Source: Neckera pumila (lineage: Eukaryota > Streptophyta > Bryopsida > Hypnales > Neckeraceae). From it: a DNA stretch of 64,000 bases. Location of the stretch: positions 18,850,501 through 18,914,500 of the forward strand of contig OZ018417.1 in assembly GCA_963969595.1 (NCBI GenBank), written 5' to 3'. The notes below the pieces were generated by a model. That model was not told the origin of the DNA. It made no database searches and was given only the letters and a program-made list of their open reading frames with translations. This document shows positions 39,338-51,894 of this stretch, piece after piece. Position 1 is the first letter of the stretch. Each line of letters starts with the position of its first letter. The translations under genes were made by a program, and so were the position numbers.

Positions 39338-39347
39338 TGTAAGTTCA

Positions 39348-41314
39348 GTTATTTGATCCTGCAATGCGACGTGATTGTGGAGTCAACAACATGCACAACC
39401 CTGACATGGCCGGGCTTGCCCTTTTGGGTTGACCCACGACAGGGAGACGGACCTGCCATTTTCCAGGACCTGGCTAACTTACAGGAAGTGCAGGGTGTTA
39501 ACCCACATTAAGAACCGCCTGTGGTTGATTCTGGAGACGAGCAAGACACTTTCTGGTCCAAGGCTGAACATGGAAAAAAACCCTCAAAAAACCATGATGC
39601 ATTCTGGAGATTTGACCATCATAGCATCCTCTATGCTAGGTTTATGTTTATGGATGCAATGCAACACCAATTTCTACGTAGGTTATAGTCGAACATCAAA
39701 ACACTAACTCAATGTTGAAGGCACCTTCCACGTTATCTTCATGAGCTTAGCATTTCGTAGCTCTAACGTTGCAAAAACTCGTCCTTTGTTGTGCCCTCCA
39801 AACTCCTCTGCATTCCTTGGTCAACAACAATAATAGCAATGATTGAGTGCAGGTTCCAATATAGTTTTTGCTCCAAACCTTTCCCACCAACTGCTTCACT
39901 TCCTATTTCTTCCGCTTCCGTGTCTAAGTCATTTATAGTTTCAAATGGTGTTGTAGCATTGAGGCGTCTGTGACCAAAAAAGCCACAATGAAGAAAAGGG
40001 GACAAGAATACATACTACGTATACCATTGCAATGTCTTTCTTCAAGTGTAGCATTGAAAATAATCTAATGACGGAATTGGCATGAACGCTTGGGATTCTA
40101 CAGTAAATGCATGACAAATTTTGCATTGATTCCTGTATTTTCAGCTTGTAAGGTAGAGCCACCCATAACCGACCAGTGACCCGTATCCATAGGTGCAATT
40201 ATTTTCGACAAAGACTGCATCAGATTTTTTGAAGTTTAGAATGTGTATTTTTTTCCTTTCCAAGGTTGGAACTAATAAGTTCGTAACACATGTCCCAAGT
40301 TGTGAAAAAGAAAGTAGGAAATAATGAGTAGAAAAAAGTTCTTGAATGATTAGAATTAGAAGAGTTTAGACATTAGCCATAGGTCCAGAGCGCTTTTTGC
40401 CTCCCAAAATTCATAGTAATTTCAATTCAAGCAATAAAATTACCAAATTTTTTGCAATCCCTATCATTTCTATTGATGCATCTTTGGCAATATTTGTTTG
40501 CCTTGCACTATTCCAAATCATGTTGGAATTGCTTATTTGGTCAGTTATGGATGGCTCTACCTTATTTTGATTGTTTTTTCAACCCCAAAACTATATGACA
40601 ACACATATTGTTGTGATTCTTGTCCCAATGCATTTGGTTCCCAATTCCTCACACCCATCCCATTTTGTCCACATCCAAATTCATTCTAAAACTCTGCCTA
40701 CCAATGAAAAAGTTTCAATTTTGACCAAAAAGTGGTCGACCAATCCTTAATGGGTTAAAGTGGTCATTCACTGTTACAAACAAATTGGACGTAGAAGAAC
40801 TGCGATAGGCACTCTCCAACCCCATTCCGGGTTTGTGTCTCAACCTCTATGGCCGTCTTTGTTGGAGGGGGGGGGGGGGGGGGGGGGGGGGCAAGGCTTC
40901 TTCCCCTCTTGGAGCTTTGAGAAAGCCGGTCCTTGTGGTCTTCCTGTCTTTGTCTCTGTCTTCCCACCAGGCCACTTGTCTTTGATGATATTGTACCTTA
41001 CCTTTGCAATGAAATTCTGGTTCATTTGTTTAAAAAGAAGAAGAAGCAATCATTTGGAGTCTGTAGTTTTATCCCTAGGGAAACACTAAATTTTTCTGTT
41101 TGTCACCTACTCACCTATCGTAAAATTTGGGAATCTTGAATTCGAATTTGGATTTAGAGACCCCAAATTAGTTAGGAGAAATAAAAAATACAGTAGGACA
41201 CTAAGTGACCACAAAATAGAGGTAATTTTTTACATTTTACTCTTAGTTGGGAAAGACAAATGCAGGATGTATGCTTCAAATGACCACTTTGATATCCTAC
41301 ACGTGGAGTATGTT
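39348..41314. other. Intergenic DNA with a G homopolymer
   Basis: No gene recognised. 39350-39560 is GC-richer and its plus frame 39251-39511 reads through it, but part of that frame is transposon. 40270-40425 repeats 33592-33745 in inverse orientation. The 25-base G run is listed separately. Confidence 0.3.
40867..40891 (+). repeat. G25 homopolymer
   Basis: Twenty-five consecutive G. Such tracts form G-quadruplexes and are error-prone in sequencing, so the true length is uncertain. Confidence 0.9.
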
Positions 41315-41756
41315 AGAGCATCGCTAGCATTTTACGTCAAAAGTGGATGGCCCGTACTTGAGCGTAGCTTGTGTAGGATTGTAGCTTTAATGGGTCCCTG
41401 TCCAGGGTTGTTGTGAGCCCGATCATACTAATGTTGCCACTCCAAAACTAGGACAACGTTCTTGCCAAATGTGTTGACAACGCCTCACATAGTTTCTTAG
41501 CAATTGCTTTGTCTTGTTCTTTATTATTCACATTGATTTTAATGTCAAATTTCAGTGTTCCTAAAGCCCTAAAAGGCTGAAAAATAGTAACTTGCAAACC
41601 AATTTGCCAATTGAAGTGACACAACGATTTTTAATGGGGAGTGAAAGAGCAAAGATGAGTGGGGAGTAAAGTGGGACCAAAGGTGAAAGGGATTCCTAGA
41701 CCATGGAGGAGGCCATTTGGTGAACCACCTTTGACGTGAACTGCTGGAGATGCTCT
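41315..41756. mobile_element. AGAGCATC-type TIR element, copy 2
   Basis: 442 bp. Left AGAGCATCGCTAGCATTTTA followed by CGTCAAAAGTGG. Right is the inverse of AGAGCATCTCCAGCAGTTCA followed by CGTCAAAGGTGG. No exact target duplication seen. MITE-like. Confidence 0.65.
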
Positions 41757-41884
41757 TATATGCTCTGTGCTGCCTAGAGGCCTAAGGTAGACCAGTCCAT
41801 CACTGTTCACTACCCAATTCCATTTCCCTACTTTTGGCCCCAATTGTGTTCATTGCAAAATCCAAATTTGTTCATTTTTGGTGC

Positions 41885-42188
41885 ATTAATGCCAAAAGAG
41901 GAAACGTATCAATCCTTCATTGGTAGGAATTTAAGTTCCATTAGATACATGTTAAAGTAGTAATGGATTGATTATGGGAGTTTTTGACCCCAGCCTATGG
42001 GTAGTTTTGTAATATTGGGACAGATTACTTCAAATATTCAGAGAAATTATAATTTTTATCGAAAAATTATAATTCCACTTAGGCTTGATTCATGAAACAA
42101 TTACAAACTTCTTAAAATACGAGTCCCTCTTGGAATTGGCCCGAAGATACTCAGATTCCAAATCAGGGTGGTTACAGGCTTATCTACC
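41885..42188. repeat. Dispersed repeat, copy 1 of a pair
   Basis: About 300 bp, similar and colinear to 51895-52258. Shared words are AAATTATAATTCCACTT, CTTGGAATTGGCCC, ATACTCAGATT and AAATCAGGGTGGT. Type unknown; it ends at the TTAA of copy 9. Confidence 0.6.
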
Positions 42189-42873
42189 TTAACCCCTAAA
42201 GGACCAGTTGTCCCCTTGGGGGATTATTTGGATCCGGGTAGGTTCCTATTGTCTCAATTTTTAGTAATATTTTTTGGGATTTTTTGAGGTTGTATATTTT
42301 TACAAGAGCTTTGTGAATATATAATTTTTATTTTCATTGATGCCCGGGAACAAAAGTTATGGCAATAAGCAAAAATGGAATTTGGCGGGCAGTACAAAAA
42401 AAATCACAAAAAGTCAAAATAATTTTTCTTCAATTTTTTGACTCAAAGATTTAGTTTTTTCTTCAATCTTAAATCCACCTCTACTTAACAATTTTTTAAT
42501 GAGTGAAAATTAAATGCTTTTTTCCCTAAATTTTTTTGGTAGATTCTCAACTCAACTAATTAACATAAATAAGTAGAAAATCAAAATCCATAGTACAAAA
42601 ACTTTGAACTAAAAAGATTAAAAGCCAAAAAATCTAGTCAAGCAAGGTGCAAAAAAAAATTGTTTTCTTCACTTTAAATGCATATATCTTGCAATCTACG
42701 TGGTCAAAGTTTCTGAAATTTCTTCCACATATTCATATACTAGTGAAGTATAAGATATTACGGTTGGATATGCAAAAAAAAAACAATTTTTTAAACTCTT
42801 TTCTCTTTGCAATAGAAATGACAATTTTGAGTGTTTTTTGATAGGAAAATCACCTTGGTCCTTTAGGGGTTAA
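42189..42873. mobile_element. TTAA/CCCCTAAAGG element, copy 9 (subfamily B, internally deleted)
   Basis: 685 bp, with TTAACCCCTAAAGGACC and GGTCCTTTAGGGGTTAA as perfect 17 bp inverse ends. About 250 bp is missing from the middle relative to copy 7. The self-complementary CCCCTTGGGGG lies just inside the left end. These are the best-preserved termini in the window. Confidence 0.9.
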
Positions 42874-44338
42874 AGTACCACTTTGGTGCATCAAATAGTA
42901 TTTTTAGCAACAACCCCCAGTGCCCCTGCTACATGCACTTACCATATCCCATGCTTTGCTTGGTTTCAGGTGGTAACTGCATGGCAAATAAATCATTCCT
43001 TTCATTTGTCATTTGTGTCAAAAGAACAAAAACAACCCTACTTTACCAACAAGCAAAAATTCAAATAGATGTGGCTGGCGGTTTACACTTATTTTATCTT
43101 TAGCAATGAAATTCAGTTTCATTTGCGTCAAAAAAATATATATATATAAAAAACCCAGAGAGGATTAAGTTGCAGGTACCAAATCTCAACAAGCTGTGGA
43201 GGCAATCGAGATGGAACATCCTCTTTCTTGAAGTTCTCCCCAACAAATGATAAAAAAATGGAGAACGTGATCTGATCCATCTGCAACGAAAGCCTCAGTC
43301 TCTTTTACAAAATCAGGAGTTTCGAACATGGAAGCCTGGTTGCACTACAGTCCCGGCTTTAAATGCATCGCAACTGAAGGTCCCTGCAAAGCTGGTATTC
43401 TCAGCCAGATTCCCCTCCAGGAAGATGGATGCAACTGAAACAAACTGAGGCGAGAATCAAGTCTGATTCATTCTACCTGAAGTCCTGACTCCTGAACCGC
43501 AATCGGCAATGCAGCTCAGCCATGCAGGAGGACTGCTGGAGAGTCCCCAGTGATCTCAGAACGGGTTCAAGGTTCCTAGTCAAATGATGTTCATTTTTGG
43601 AAGATTTCATATTTTGAATTTACATTGAAAGCATGAAAAAATTAAGTAGGAACCGAGCAAAATTTAGCCAGTTTTGGGATCGCTACTAACTACTGTAGTG
43701 GAGACTCTGCAAGCAATGCAGACTGTTAAATAAGTTTGTACCTCCCCTTCAGTCCCCTCCCTGTTGCCAGAACAGACCATAACATATTAACTGCTTGGCA
43801 ACATGTGTGCATGTGTTTTCACGTCGTCGGAAATCAAATCGTCACACCAACATTGGCATTGGAGCTTTCTTCCTTCATTAATAACTCACGCATGATGGAT
43901 GGACAACAACTTAATGCCGCACTGCTATTCTCTGCAACAATGGATTTGGAAACTCAGATTTCTTGTTGTCCGGTCAGCGCGAAAAAGGGGAGTCAATGTT
44001 GACAATGGGAGCATTGTGCTCGTCACTGGCTTGTGGGCTGCACACGTTCTGTGTAGTACCATTTCCTTTTTCTTTTTCGATTTTCTTGGCCAGTTCAGAG
44101 TACAGTATGATCTTCACCAACTTGACAAGAGGCTACGTAGTCAGTTTTCATCCATGGGCATGCGTGGAACATGTGAAATGCAAAATGGAGATGAACTGAA
44201 ATTGAAATAGAGAAGCAAAAGTTTAGAAGCACTTTGAAATGGAGAACACTTCACTCCTCCTATACTGGGAGATGGAGACTGAGGTTCAGTTTGTAATTAA
44301 GTGCTTGTTAAACTAGTTATAGTTCGTTGTTTTATCCC
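42874..44338. other. Intergenic DNA with possible captured gene fragments
   Basis: Balanced base composition. On the minus strand, about 43448-43325 follows a TTTGTTTCAG splice-like acceptor and reads GNLAENTSFAGTFSCDAFKA and on to a stop. Further down, 43310-43190 reads PDFVKETEAFVADGSDHVL-like in another frame. Both look protein-like but I recognise neither. They could be exon relics of a host gene or a transposon-captured fragment. Confidence 0.25.
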
Positions 44339-45272
44339 TTAACCCCTAAATGCCTGAACATGCTTTTTTGAGAACATAGCTTTTTTGGGCAGCTCACTAC
44401 AAGTGGAGTTTTTGTTTTTTTTCTTTGAAATTTTCACACAATATTCTCCCGAGGAGTATCTTTAAGGCCCAACAATTTTCATAACATTTGACTACATTGT
44501 CAAAAAGTTATTGCATAATATGTCATTTTCATTGCTCGGCGGGCAGCTCAAAAAATTCTTAAAAAATCATTTTTAAAAAAAATAAAAATTTGAAACTGGT
44601 TCTCTAGATCTATATATGCAATTTTAGGTCTGGAATTATTTCATTTTGGTTTATGAAATCAAAATTATGAGGGTTTCTAGTTTGCGGGTAGTTGTGGATT
44701 CCCTACTCTAAAATAAACTTTGAAGTCCATTATTTAACTCAATTTTCAATATTTTTGAAAAAAGATAAAAACACTGGGTGTAGATAGGTTATTACAACAT
44801 TATAACCTTTGGGATTGGCATTTTTCGATTCTATAATTAAATTCTTAACAATTTAGTGTTTTGAATCATTCTCTACTTCTTTCTACTTACTATTTTTTTC
44901 CTATATGTTGTACAATTCCAAATGATCTGAAAATTTTCAAGCATATAGCCAACTTGACTTCAAAAATGAATCCAAAGAGTAACCACCATTTTGGACATTT
45001 TTTCATACAAATGTGACCTTGTGAAGTGCAGCTGCCCGATTTTTCGCAGGGACAAAAAAAGGCTTTTTCTCAATTCGAACACTAATATCTTACAATCTAC
45101 ATGGTGGAAAATTCTGAAATTTTTTCCACATCTTCTCAAACCAGTTTACTACAAGATCCTACGGTTACATGTGTCCAAAAATGTTTTTTTTCTAAAATTT
45201 GGTACTTGTATTCGAAATGGCAGTTTTGAAGCGTTTTTGGTGAAAACATAGTCTCCGTCCTTTAGGGGTTAA
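44339..45272. mobile_element. TTAA/CCCCTAAAGG element, copy 10 (subfamily A)
   Basis: 934 bp, TTAACCCCTAAATGCC to CGTCCTTTAGGGGTTAA. Its right TTAA (45269-45272) is also the left TTAA of copy 11. The plus frame 44991-45251 (86 codons) is the clearest version of the recurrent NILQSTWWKILKFFPH frame. Confidence 0.9.
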
Positions 45273-46117
45273 CCCCTAAGCCCCAAGGCCATTTTTCTGC
45301 CCCAAAACACCCAAAACTGCCATTTTTATAGCAAAGAGTACAAAAAATTGAAAAATGTCTTTTTTGCACATCTAACCATAGAATCCTACATCTAACTAGT
45401 ATCAGAATGTGTGGAAAAAATTTCAAAATTTTTGACTGCATAGATTGCAATATATATGCGTTTAAAGTGAAAAAAACAAGTTTTTCAGCACATTATGGGA
45501 CTAGATTTTATGACTTGGAACATTTTTAACTTAAATTTTTTGCACTACAGAGTTTCGAGCTTTAAAATTTATAGTAGAGAGTTGAATTGAGAATCTAGGG
45601 AAAAAATAAAATCCAATAAAACTTGTTTTTCATCATTAAAAAAATTGTTAAGAGAAAGTAGGTATGAAATAGAAGGAAAATCTAAAATATTATTTGGTGA
45701 AAATTTCCTTTTTGAAAAATTGTTAAAATTGCATTCAAAAATGAATCCTATAAGTTATTTTTTTTAGGAAGATGCTCTAAGTGCCCCCAAAACAAGATTG
45801 TCCATAACTTTCTCATAAAAATCCAAATGAAATGAATCAAAGCTTTTTAGATAGACAAAAATATAATCCTTAAGAAAAAAAATTGAAAAGAAGAAAAAAA
45901 TTGCAAATTTTTTTTTGCTACCCCCCGTCCTCTGTTTTGAGGTTATTTCGGCATAAGTTTTTTTCCGGGCACCGACCAAAAAAAATTATATTCCTACAAA
46001 TCTTATTATTTTTCTATCTTTAAATTTTTTTGGAAAGTCACGACAAAATTCAGCCCGTAGGTACTTGCCCAAAATCCCATTTGTCCTCCGAAGGGACAAT
46101 AGGCATTTAGGGGTTAA
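45269..46117. mobile_element. TTAA/CCCCTAAAGG element, copy 11 (subfamily B)
   Basis: 849 bp, starting TTAACCCCTAAGCCCCAAGG within the junction GGGGTTAACCCC, and ending CATTTAGGGGTTAA. Subfamily B inside, so the pair is not a simple tandem duplication of copy 10. Confidence 0.9.
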
Positions 46118-46390
46118 AAACCTTTTGAAATCAAAAGTTGTATTGTAACAAATATTGTGCTAAACCATGGTTTTGAATCTAAATTTGGACAAATGTGCAA
46201 AGAAAACTTCTAAAAGAGTATTAGGCAATATATTCTTCCTTTCTTCGTGGATGAAGTCACTAAATGACTACAAAATATCGGGATTGTAATGCTTATGAAG
46301 ATAAATGTACACACACTGGGATGAATAAATGAGGTTCCATCCATATTTACATGTTTAATACATGCCCATAGAATTGAATAACTTCCTCAC

Positions 46391-47273
46391 TTAACCCCTA
46401 AAGGCCCAAGGCATTTTTTGGCTCCAGAACCATTGAATATTGCCATTTCTGCCAAAATCACTCAAGAAACAAAAAACACTTTTTTTTAGAATCTAAACAT
46501 AGGATCTTATACTTCACTTGTCTTAGATCATGTGGTCAAAATTTCATAAAGTTTGACCATACGGATTGGAAGATATTAGCATTTGAAGTTGGAAAAAGAA
46601 GTTTTTTTGAACTGTGGCCTGCAATTTCAGATGACTTTGACGGCCATTTGTAGATCTTTTTTGCACTACACACCATTGGGTTACAAAAAATTTATGTTGA
46701 ACATTTGAGTTGAGAATCAGGAATTTTTTTTTAGAATGTCAAAACTTGATTTTCACATATAAAAAAATTGTTAAGTAGAAGTAGGTCCAAAATTGAATGA
46801 AATACTAAATCGTTAATAGCTCTTAGGTGAAATTAAAACACTGTAATCCCAATGGTGGGATTGTTTTTGCAAACAAATTTAATTTTTTCAAAAAAAAATT
46901 GAAAATTGCATTCAAAAATGAAATTTTAAAGTGTTTTTTTTTTGAAGATGCTTAGATTGTCCAAAAAACAAGATTGTCTATAACTTTCTCATTCTGAGTC
47001 CAAATAACAAAAACATAACCTTTGAGACGGGGAAAATAAATACAATTTTTTATAGCTTTTTTTCTTGCTTAGCGAGTTGCTTTTTTGACTTTGCGTAGCA
47101 TAACTTTTGCTCCTGGGCACCAATTGAAAAAGAAAATTATATTTTTAGAAAGCTAATGTGATTTCCTATCTTCAAAAAAAGTTTCATGAAATCTAACCAA
47201 AAGTTCAGGTCACACGAGCTTGCCTGAAATCCCAAATTATCCCCCAAGGGGACTTTGGGCCTTTAGGGGTTAG
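46391..47273. mobile_element. TTAA/CCCCTAAAGG element, copy 12 (subfamily B)
   Basis: 883 bp, TTAACCCCTAAAGGCCC to GGGCCTTTAGGGGTTAG (last TTAA base mutated). The termini are perfectly matched with each other (GGCCC rather than GGACC), different from neighbours. Confidence 0.85.
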
Positions 47274-47582
47274 TAGAGATTGCTTCATCTAGTACCCAAA
47301 ACAAATGAGATAAGTAACTATGGCCATTTGCAATTGATCAATTGATCTTATCTTCATTACCCAATTGCACTTATGGTCACCCAAGGGTCCAAAATATATT
47401 GGAAATAGTCTAAAAAACAATACTAACAAAGACATTTTTTCTTGTTTGTATTCACTATGTCAACAAGTTTCTTTAGGTGTTGAAAGGTTTTCATTGAAAG
47501 CACTTTGATTGAGGAGATTATTGGCAAAAACATTTAAAAAACTTTCTAATCAATCCAAATCATAAAGCCAAACACTTGTACT

Positions 47583-48026
47583 AAGGTAAGGCAGCCCATT
47601 GTGGTCAAATGACCCACGGGGGACACATGATGACCCCATTGTGGTTTTTCTGACCACAATCAACATCTCACCTAACTTCACTGGAGTAATTAGTGACCCT
47701 ATTAGGAACATGCAGTAATTTCAGTGTAAGTCATTGTAGGAAGCGACTTTTTATGGCCATCCACAAATAAACAAAAATTGTCTCCTTTAAAAGAGGTAGG
47801 TGAGCATTATGGATACACTTGCAATTGGTTTTGAGGTAGTCTGTCGACTTCTTTGGGTTGAACACTTGAGAAATTCATAGCTAATTCATACTCTGTCTAA
47901 AAATTATGATTTCAATTGCCTTCACATATTCTCATACTTGTCTTCACATGGTAAAAAAATTGAAAAACTTTGGTCATGGGATGATGGCAGACTCCTAATT
48001 CTGACCACAATGGGTTGCTTTACCTT
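47583..48026. mobile_element. TIR element (AAGGTAAGGCAGCCCATTGT)
   Basis: 444 bp. The left end at 47583-47607 begins AAGGTAAGGCAGCCCATTGT, and the right end at 48002-48026 is its inverse with about three differences. ATTGTGGTCAAATGACCC also folds on itself near the left end. A decayed relative lies near 34215-34320. No coding capacity and no obvious target duplication. Confidence 0.6.
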
Positions 48027-49854
48027 ATTTGTTGCATTTTCACTTTTGTTTTGGAAAAGAAAATTCTAAAAAAAAAAAAATTTAAATCAAGAAAAATATG
48101 CAATATGATTATAGCACTGCAAAAATAAACTCTAAAATAAACTCTAAAAATAAACGCAAAAATTAATCCGTACATAAATTCTCTAAAAGTTATGAGCAAA
48201 TTAAATAGATAGTAGAATTTCAAGAGAGTAGTTATTTTCATATTTTTATTATTAGAAAATTAAAAATACTTTTAAAAATTAAAAATTAAAAATTTCATTA
48301 TTTTAGCTTAGAGAGTCTTCTAATAAATTATTAACATCTTGATGAAAATGAATTATACAATTCCTAAATTAATACAAAGATAGTACACTTTGAATGTGTG
48401 TGCAAGATGGAGAAATATTATTTTTTAGGAAATTATTTAGCCAATATTTATAGGTAGAGTCTAATCAGAACTTTTACCTTCAAATTTTATCTTTGGAGCC
48501 TAAAAAATACTAATTCCCTTCAAAATAATTAGGGTGACATCCACTTGAGAGTATTTTAAAAAATTTTAAATCATTTTTGATAAATGTGAAAAATCATCTA
48601 ATGTGTATGATAGTTTATGTAACTTGGATAAGAATTTGGGATTTTTAGAGGTAATATGCAAAAGTTATGGACAAAAAGCATATTGCCCTACAAAGTGTGA
48701 TGTAAAATAGTAAAAGCGTTTTTTGCAATCACCCAATTACCAAGGCTCCACAAAATATTTCACTCTTTAGATTTTCTTAGAAGTAGACGTCCTAAAGAGT
48801 CCATGAGCTTTGACTATTAACAATTGATGTTGTACACTAATACGTAAAGATTGTCAACATAGATACCACTTGAACACTTCATAGAATGTTTGCATTTTTA
48901 GCATCTACTAGATACATTGCTGTAAATGCCTTGTTTAATTTGGGATTGAGCTAATGGATAGTTGCAAGAAATACTTCACATTTTTTGTTCAAAAATGCAA
49001 TTTTGGCCATAGGATTGGCAGTATTATGTAGTACTACCAATATTATGTGTCAACAATGCCTTTGCAGATCTAAGTTATTGATTCAAGACACCTGCAGATC
49101 TAAACCATTGATTCAATACTATGTAGTATCATGCAATTTTATAGACTACTACGGAGTACTACAGAAATCATTGGAGGCAAAAAATAGCAAAAAAGGAATT
49201 TGTCCGTCTATGGACCTTTTCATTTTAATAATTGAAATAAAAATAAAAAAAGTTCCATTAAAGAAGCCATTTTTGCTAGAGGAGGTTGTGCTTGTATTGC
49301 ACCAAAGAATTTTTGTAGAATTTTTTTCCCCTCTTTGTAGCCTTTATGCAAAAGAAGGTCACTTTGACCCCATGTGCGCAACCGACATGTTGCTATTTCA
49401 TAAAAACTCATCATCAGTCCTTATAATGTTAGTAAACCTCCAACTTCTTCAATTTGTGGCGTCAAATTATTATTTTTGGGTAAAATATAGAACTATAAAC
49501 CTCCAACTTGTCCAATTTGTGGCTTCAAAGTTGCATTTTTGGGTCAAAAATAGGATTATAAACCTCCAAAATGGCTGAGGTAGACATCCAATTGGAGATA
49601 GGTTAAAAATAATAAACTCATTTAAAAAAATTGAAAAAATTACTCAATGTTTGCAACTTTTGCATTTATCTTCACACCAAACAAATAAACAATGCAAAAG
49701 TTATGAGCAAAAAACCACCCGTTTGAGAGCAAGGGGACAAGAAATAAGACAAGTTTTTCTTGCAATCACCCTAATTACAATGGATGTGATCCTAATCCTC
49801 CACACCATTGAAGTTTGTTCTCTAAAATCATGAAAACGTCACGTAAAATATGGG
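48027..49854. other. AT-rich intergenic DNA
   Basis: No gene recognised. The 197-codon plus frame at 48985-49578 contains two internal near-repeats (LLQFVASNYYFWVKYRTIN and LVQFVASKLHFWVKNRIIN). It lacks any domain and lies in A/T-rich repeat DNA; I do not call it a gene. Confidence 0.3.
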
Positions 49855-50241
49855 TTTCTTATAGTGAAGCTATTTTTTTTAAGAAGATGCTCTAATTGCT
49901 CAAAAAATAAGATTGTCATTAGCTTTCTCATATGAAATCCAAATAAAATGAATAAAAGCTTTCAATGTAGACAAAAATAGAATCTGTGAGAAAACAAAGA
50001 ATTAAAAGGAAATTCAAGTTTTTGGAATTTTTTTTGTTGCCCCTTCTTCCCTGTTAAGAATTTATTTGGATATAACTTTTATTCCTAGGCACTAATTGGA
50101 AAAAATTACATTCCCATAAAGCCAATCAATTTTTCTATCTTCAAAAACAAATTAAAAAAATCAGGACAAAAATTGAGACTTTAGGTACCTGCCCAAAATT
50201 TCATTTATTCTTTGAAGGGGCAATGGTCCTTTATGGGTTAA
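49855..50241. mobile_element. TTAA/CCCCTAAAGG element, copy 13 (right part only, subfamily B)
   Basis: Contains the AAGAAGATGCTCTAATTG, ATAACTTTTATTCC and GTACCTGCCC blocks in order, and ends GGTCCTTTATGGGTTAA. The left half is absent. Confidence 0.6.
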
Positions 50242-50599
50242 GTTGGTCATGGGTTGGTAGAAGATTTACATGAGCTATAGTTTTGTGATGCTAACATGCA
50301 TGTCGACGAGCTAAAATGGAATACCTAAAGGAGCACCTTTCTATAAAATTAAAAAAAATCACATGTATTCTAATTTTTTTTCCAATAGTAATAATAATTT
50401 TTATACTTGTCTACCAATTACATTTATTTCCATATTTTTTGGATAGCATACTATATTTGTCATTTTGCCCGGAATGGGATATTCTACGTAAATTCCTTCA
50501 AAAATAGTCTTTATTTTGTAAAATAATATGCTCTAAAATCAAGTGGCCTCTTCAAATCGATCCTATAAAAAGCTATTGAACGGGTATGCTAGGTGGTCT

Positions 50600-51518
50600 T
50601 TAATCCCTAAACTACCAAAGTCCCCTTGGGGGACACTTGGGATTTCGGGCAGGCTCGTGTGACCTGAAATTTAACCTGATTTTTTGAAACTTTTTTTGAA
50701 GATAGGAAATCACATTAGCTTTCTAAAAATACAATTTTTTTTCAATCGGTGCCTGGGAGCAAAAGTTATGCCACCCGAAGTAAAAAAAGCAGGTCGCCGG
50801 GCAGAAAAAAATAAAATTTAATTGATTTTTTTTTTCAATTTTTTTCTTTCAAATATTATGTTTTTGTCTAAATTTGAAGCTTTGATTCATTCTATTTGGA
50901 CTCAATATGAGAAAGTTATGGACAATCTTGTTTTGGGGGCAATCTAAGCGTCTACAAAAAAAACCCTTTTAGAATTCATTTCTAAATGCAATTTTCAAAA
51001 AATTTCAAATTTTTTTTTGACAAGGTAAAGTTTGTTTGAAAGAACAATCCCACCATTGGGATTATGATGTTTTAATTCCACCTAGAGCTATTAACGATTT
51101 AGTGTTTTGTTCAATTTTGAACCTACTTCTACTTAATAATTATGTTGTATGTGAAAATCAAGGTTTGACATTCTGAATTTTTTTTCCCAAACTCTCAACT
51201 CAAATGTGCAGCACAAAAAATTTCAACTTTGTGGTGTGTAGTGCAAAAAAAATCAACAAATGGCCGTCAAAGTCATCTGAAATTGCAGGCTGCAGTTCCA
51301 AAAAACTTCTTTTTCCAACTTCAAATGCTAATATCTTCCAATCCGTACGGTCAAATTTCATGAAATTTTTACCACATGATCTAAGACAAATGAAGTTCAA
51401 GATCCTACTATTAGATTCTAAAAGAAAAGTTTTTTGTTGTTTAGGGAGTGATCGCAGTAGAAATGGCAGTTTTCAGTGGTTTTGGAGCTAGAAATTGCCT
51501 TGGTATTTTAGGGGTTAA
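50600..51518. mobile_element. TTAA/CCCCTAAAGG element, copy 14 (subfamily B)
   Basis: 919 bp, TTAATCCCTAAACTACC to GGTATTTTAGGGGTTAA. CCCCTTGGGGGACAC lies inside the left end. Opposite in orientation to copy 12, with the same internal block order. Confidence 0.85.
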
Positions 51519-51894
51519 ATGGACCACTTTAGCCATTGATTGAATCAAGAAAAAAATATTCTTTATTGCAAGAGCCAATCATTAGCTTTAATTCCTCCAA
51601 TCATGTTAAACGTTGTGAGTGGACACATTTTAGGAGACCTAGGATCACAAATAGGTAGCTACAACAAAAATCTTATAAAATTCAGAAATAATTCAGAAAT
51701 GCTTCAATAAAGATGAAACCATCTTGTGTTACGTTTGGCATCTATTTTTTTTTCTCTAAAAAATAAGTTAAAATTAATTCTATTCATAAAAACCTATCGA
51801 AAAAGGCGGGCTAGACCTTAAATAGTATACTGCCTTTAGGTAAACCAGCTTAAAGCCGCTAGCTTCCTATTTCCGCCATCCTAGTTTTGGCCCC

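Noticed and set aside
48985..49578. 197-codon plus-strand frame
   Set aside because: AT-rich repeat DNA with an internal duplicated segment and no recognisable domain; no splice or composition support for a gene.
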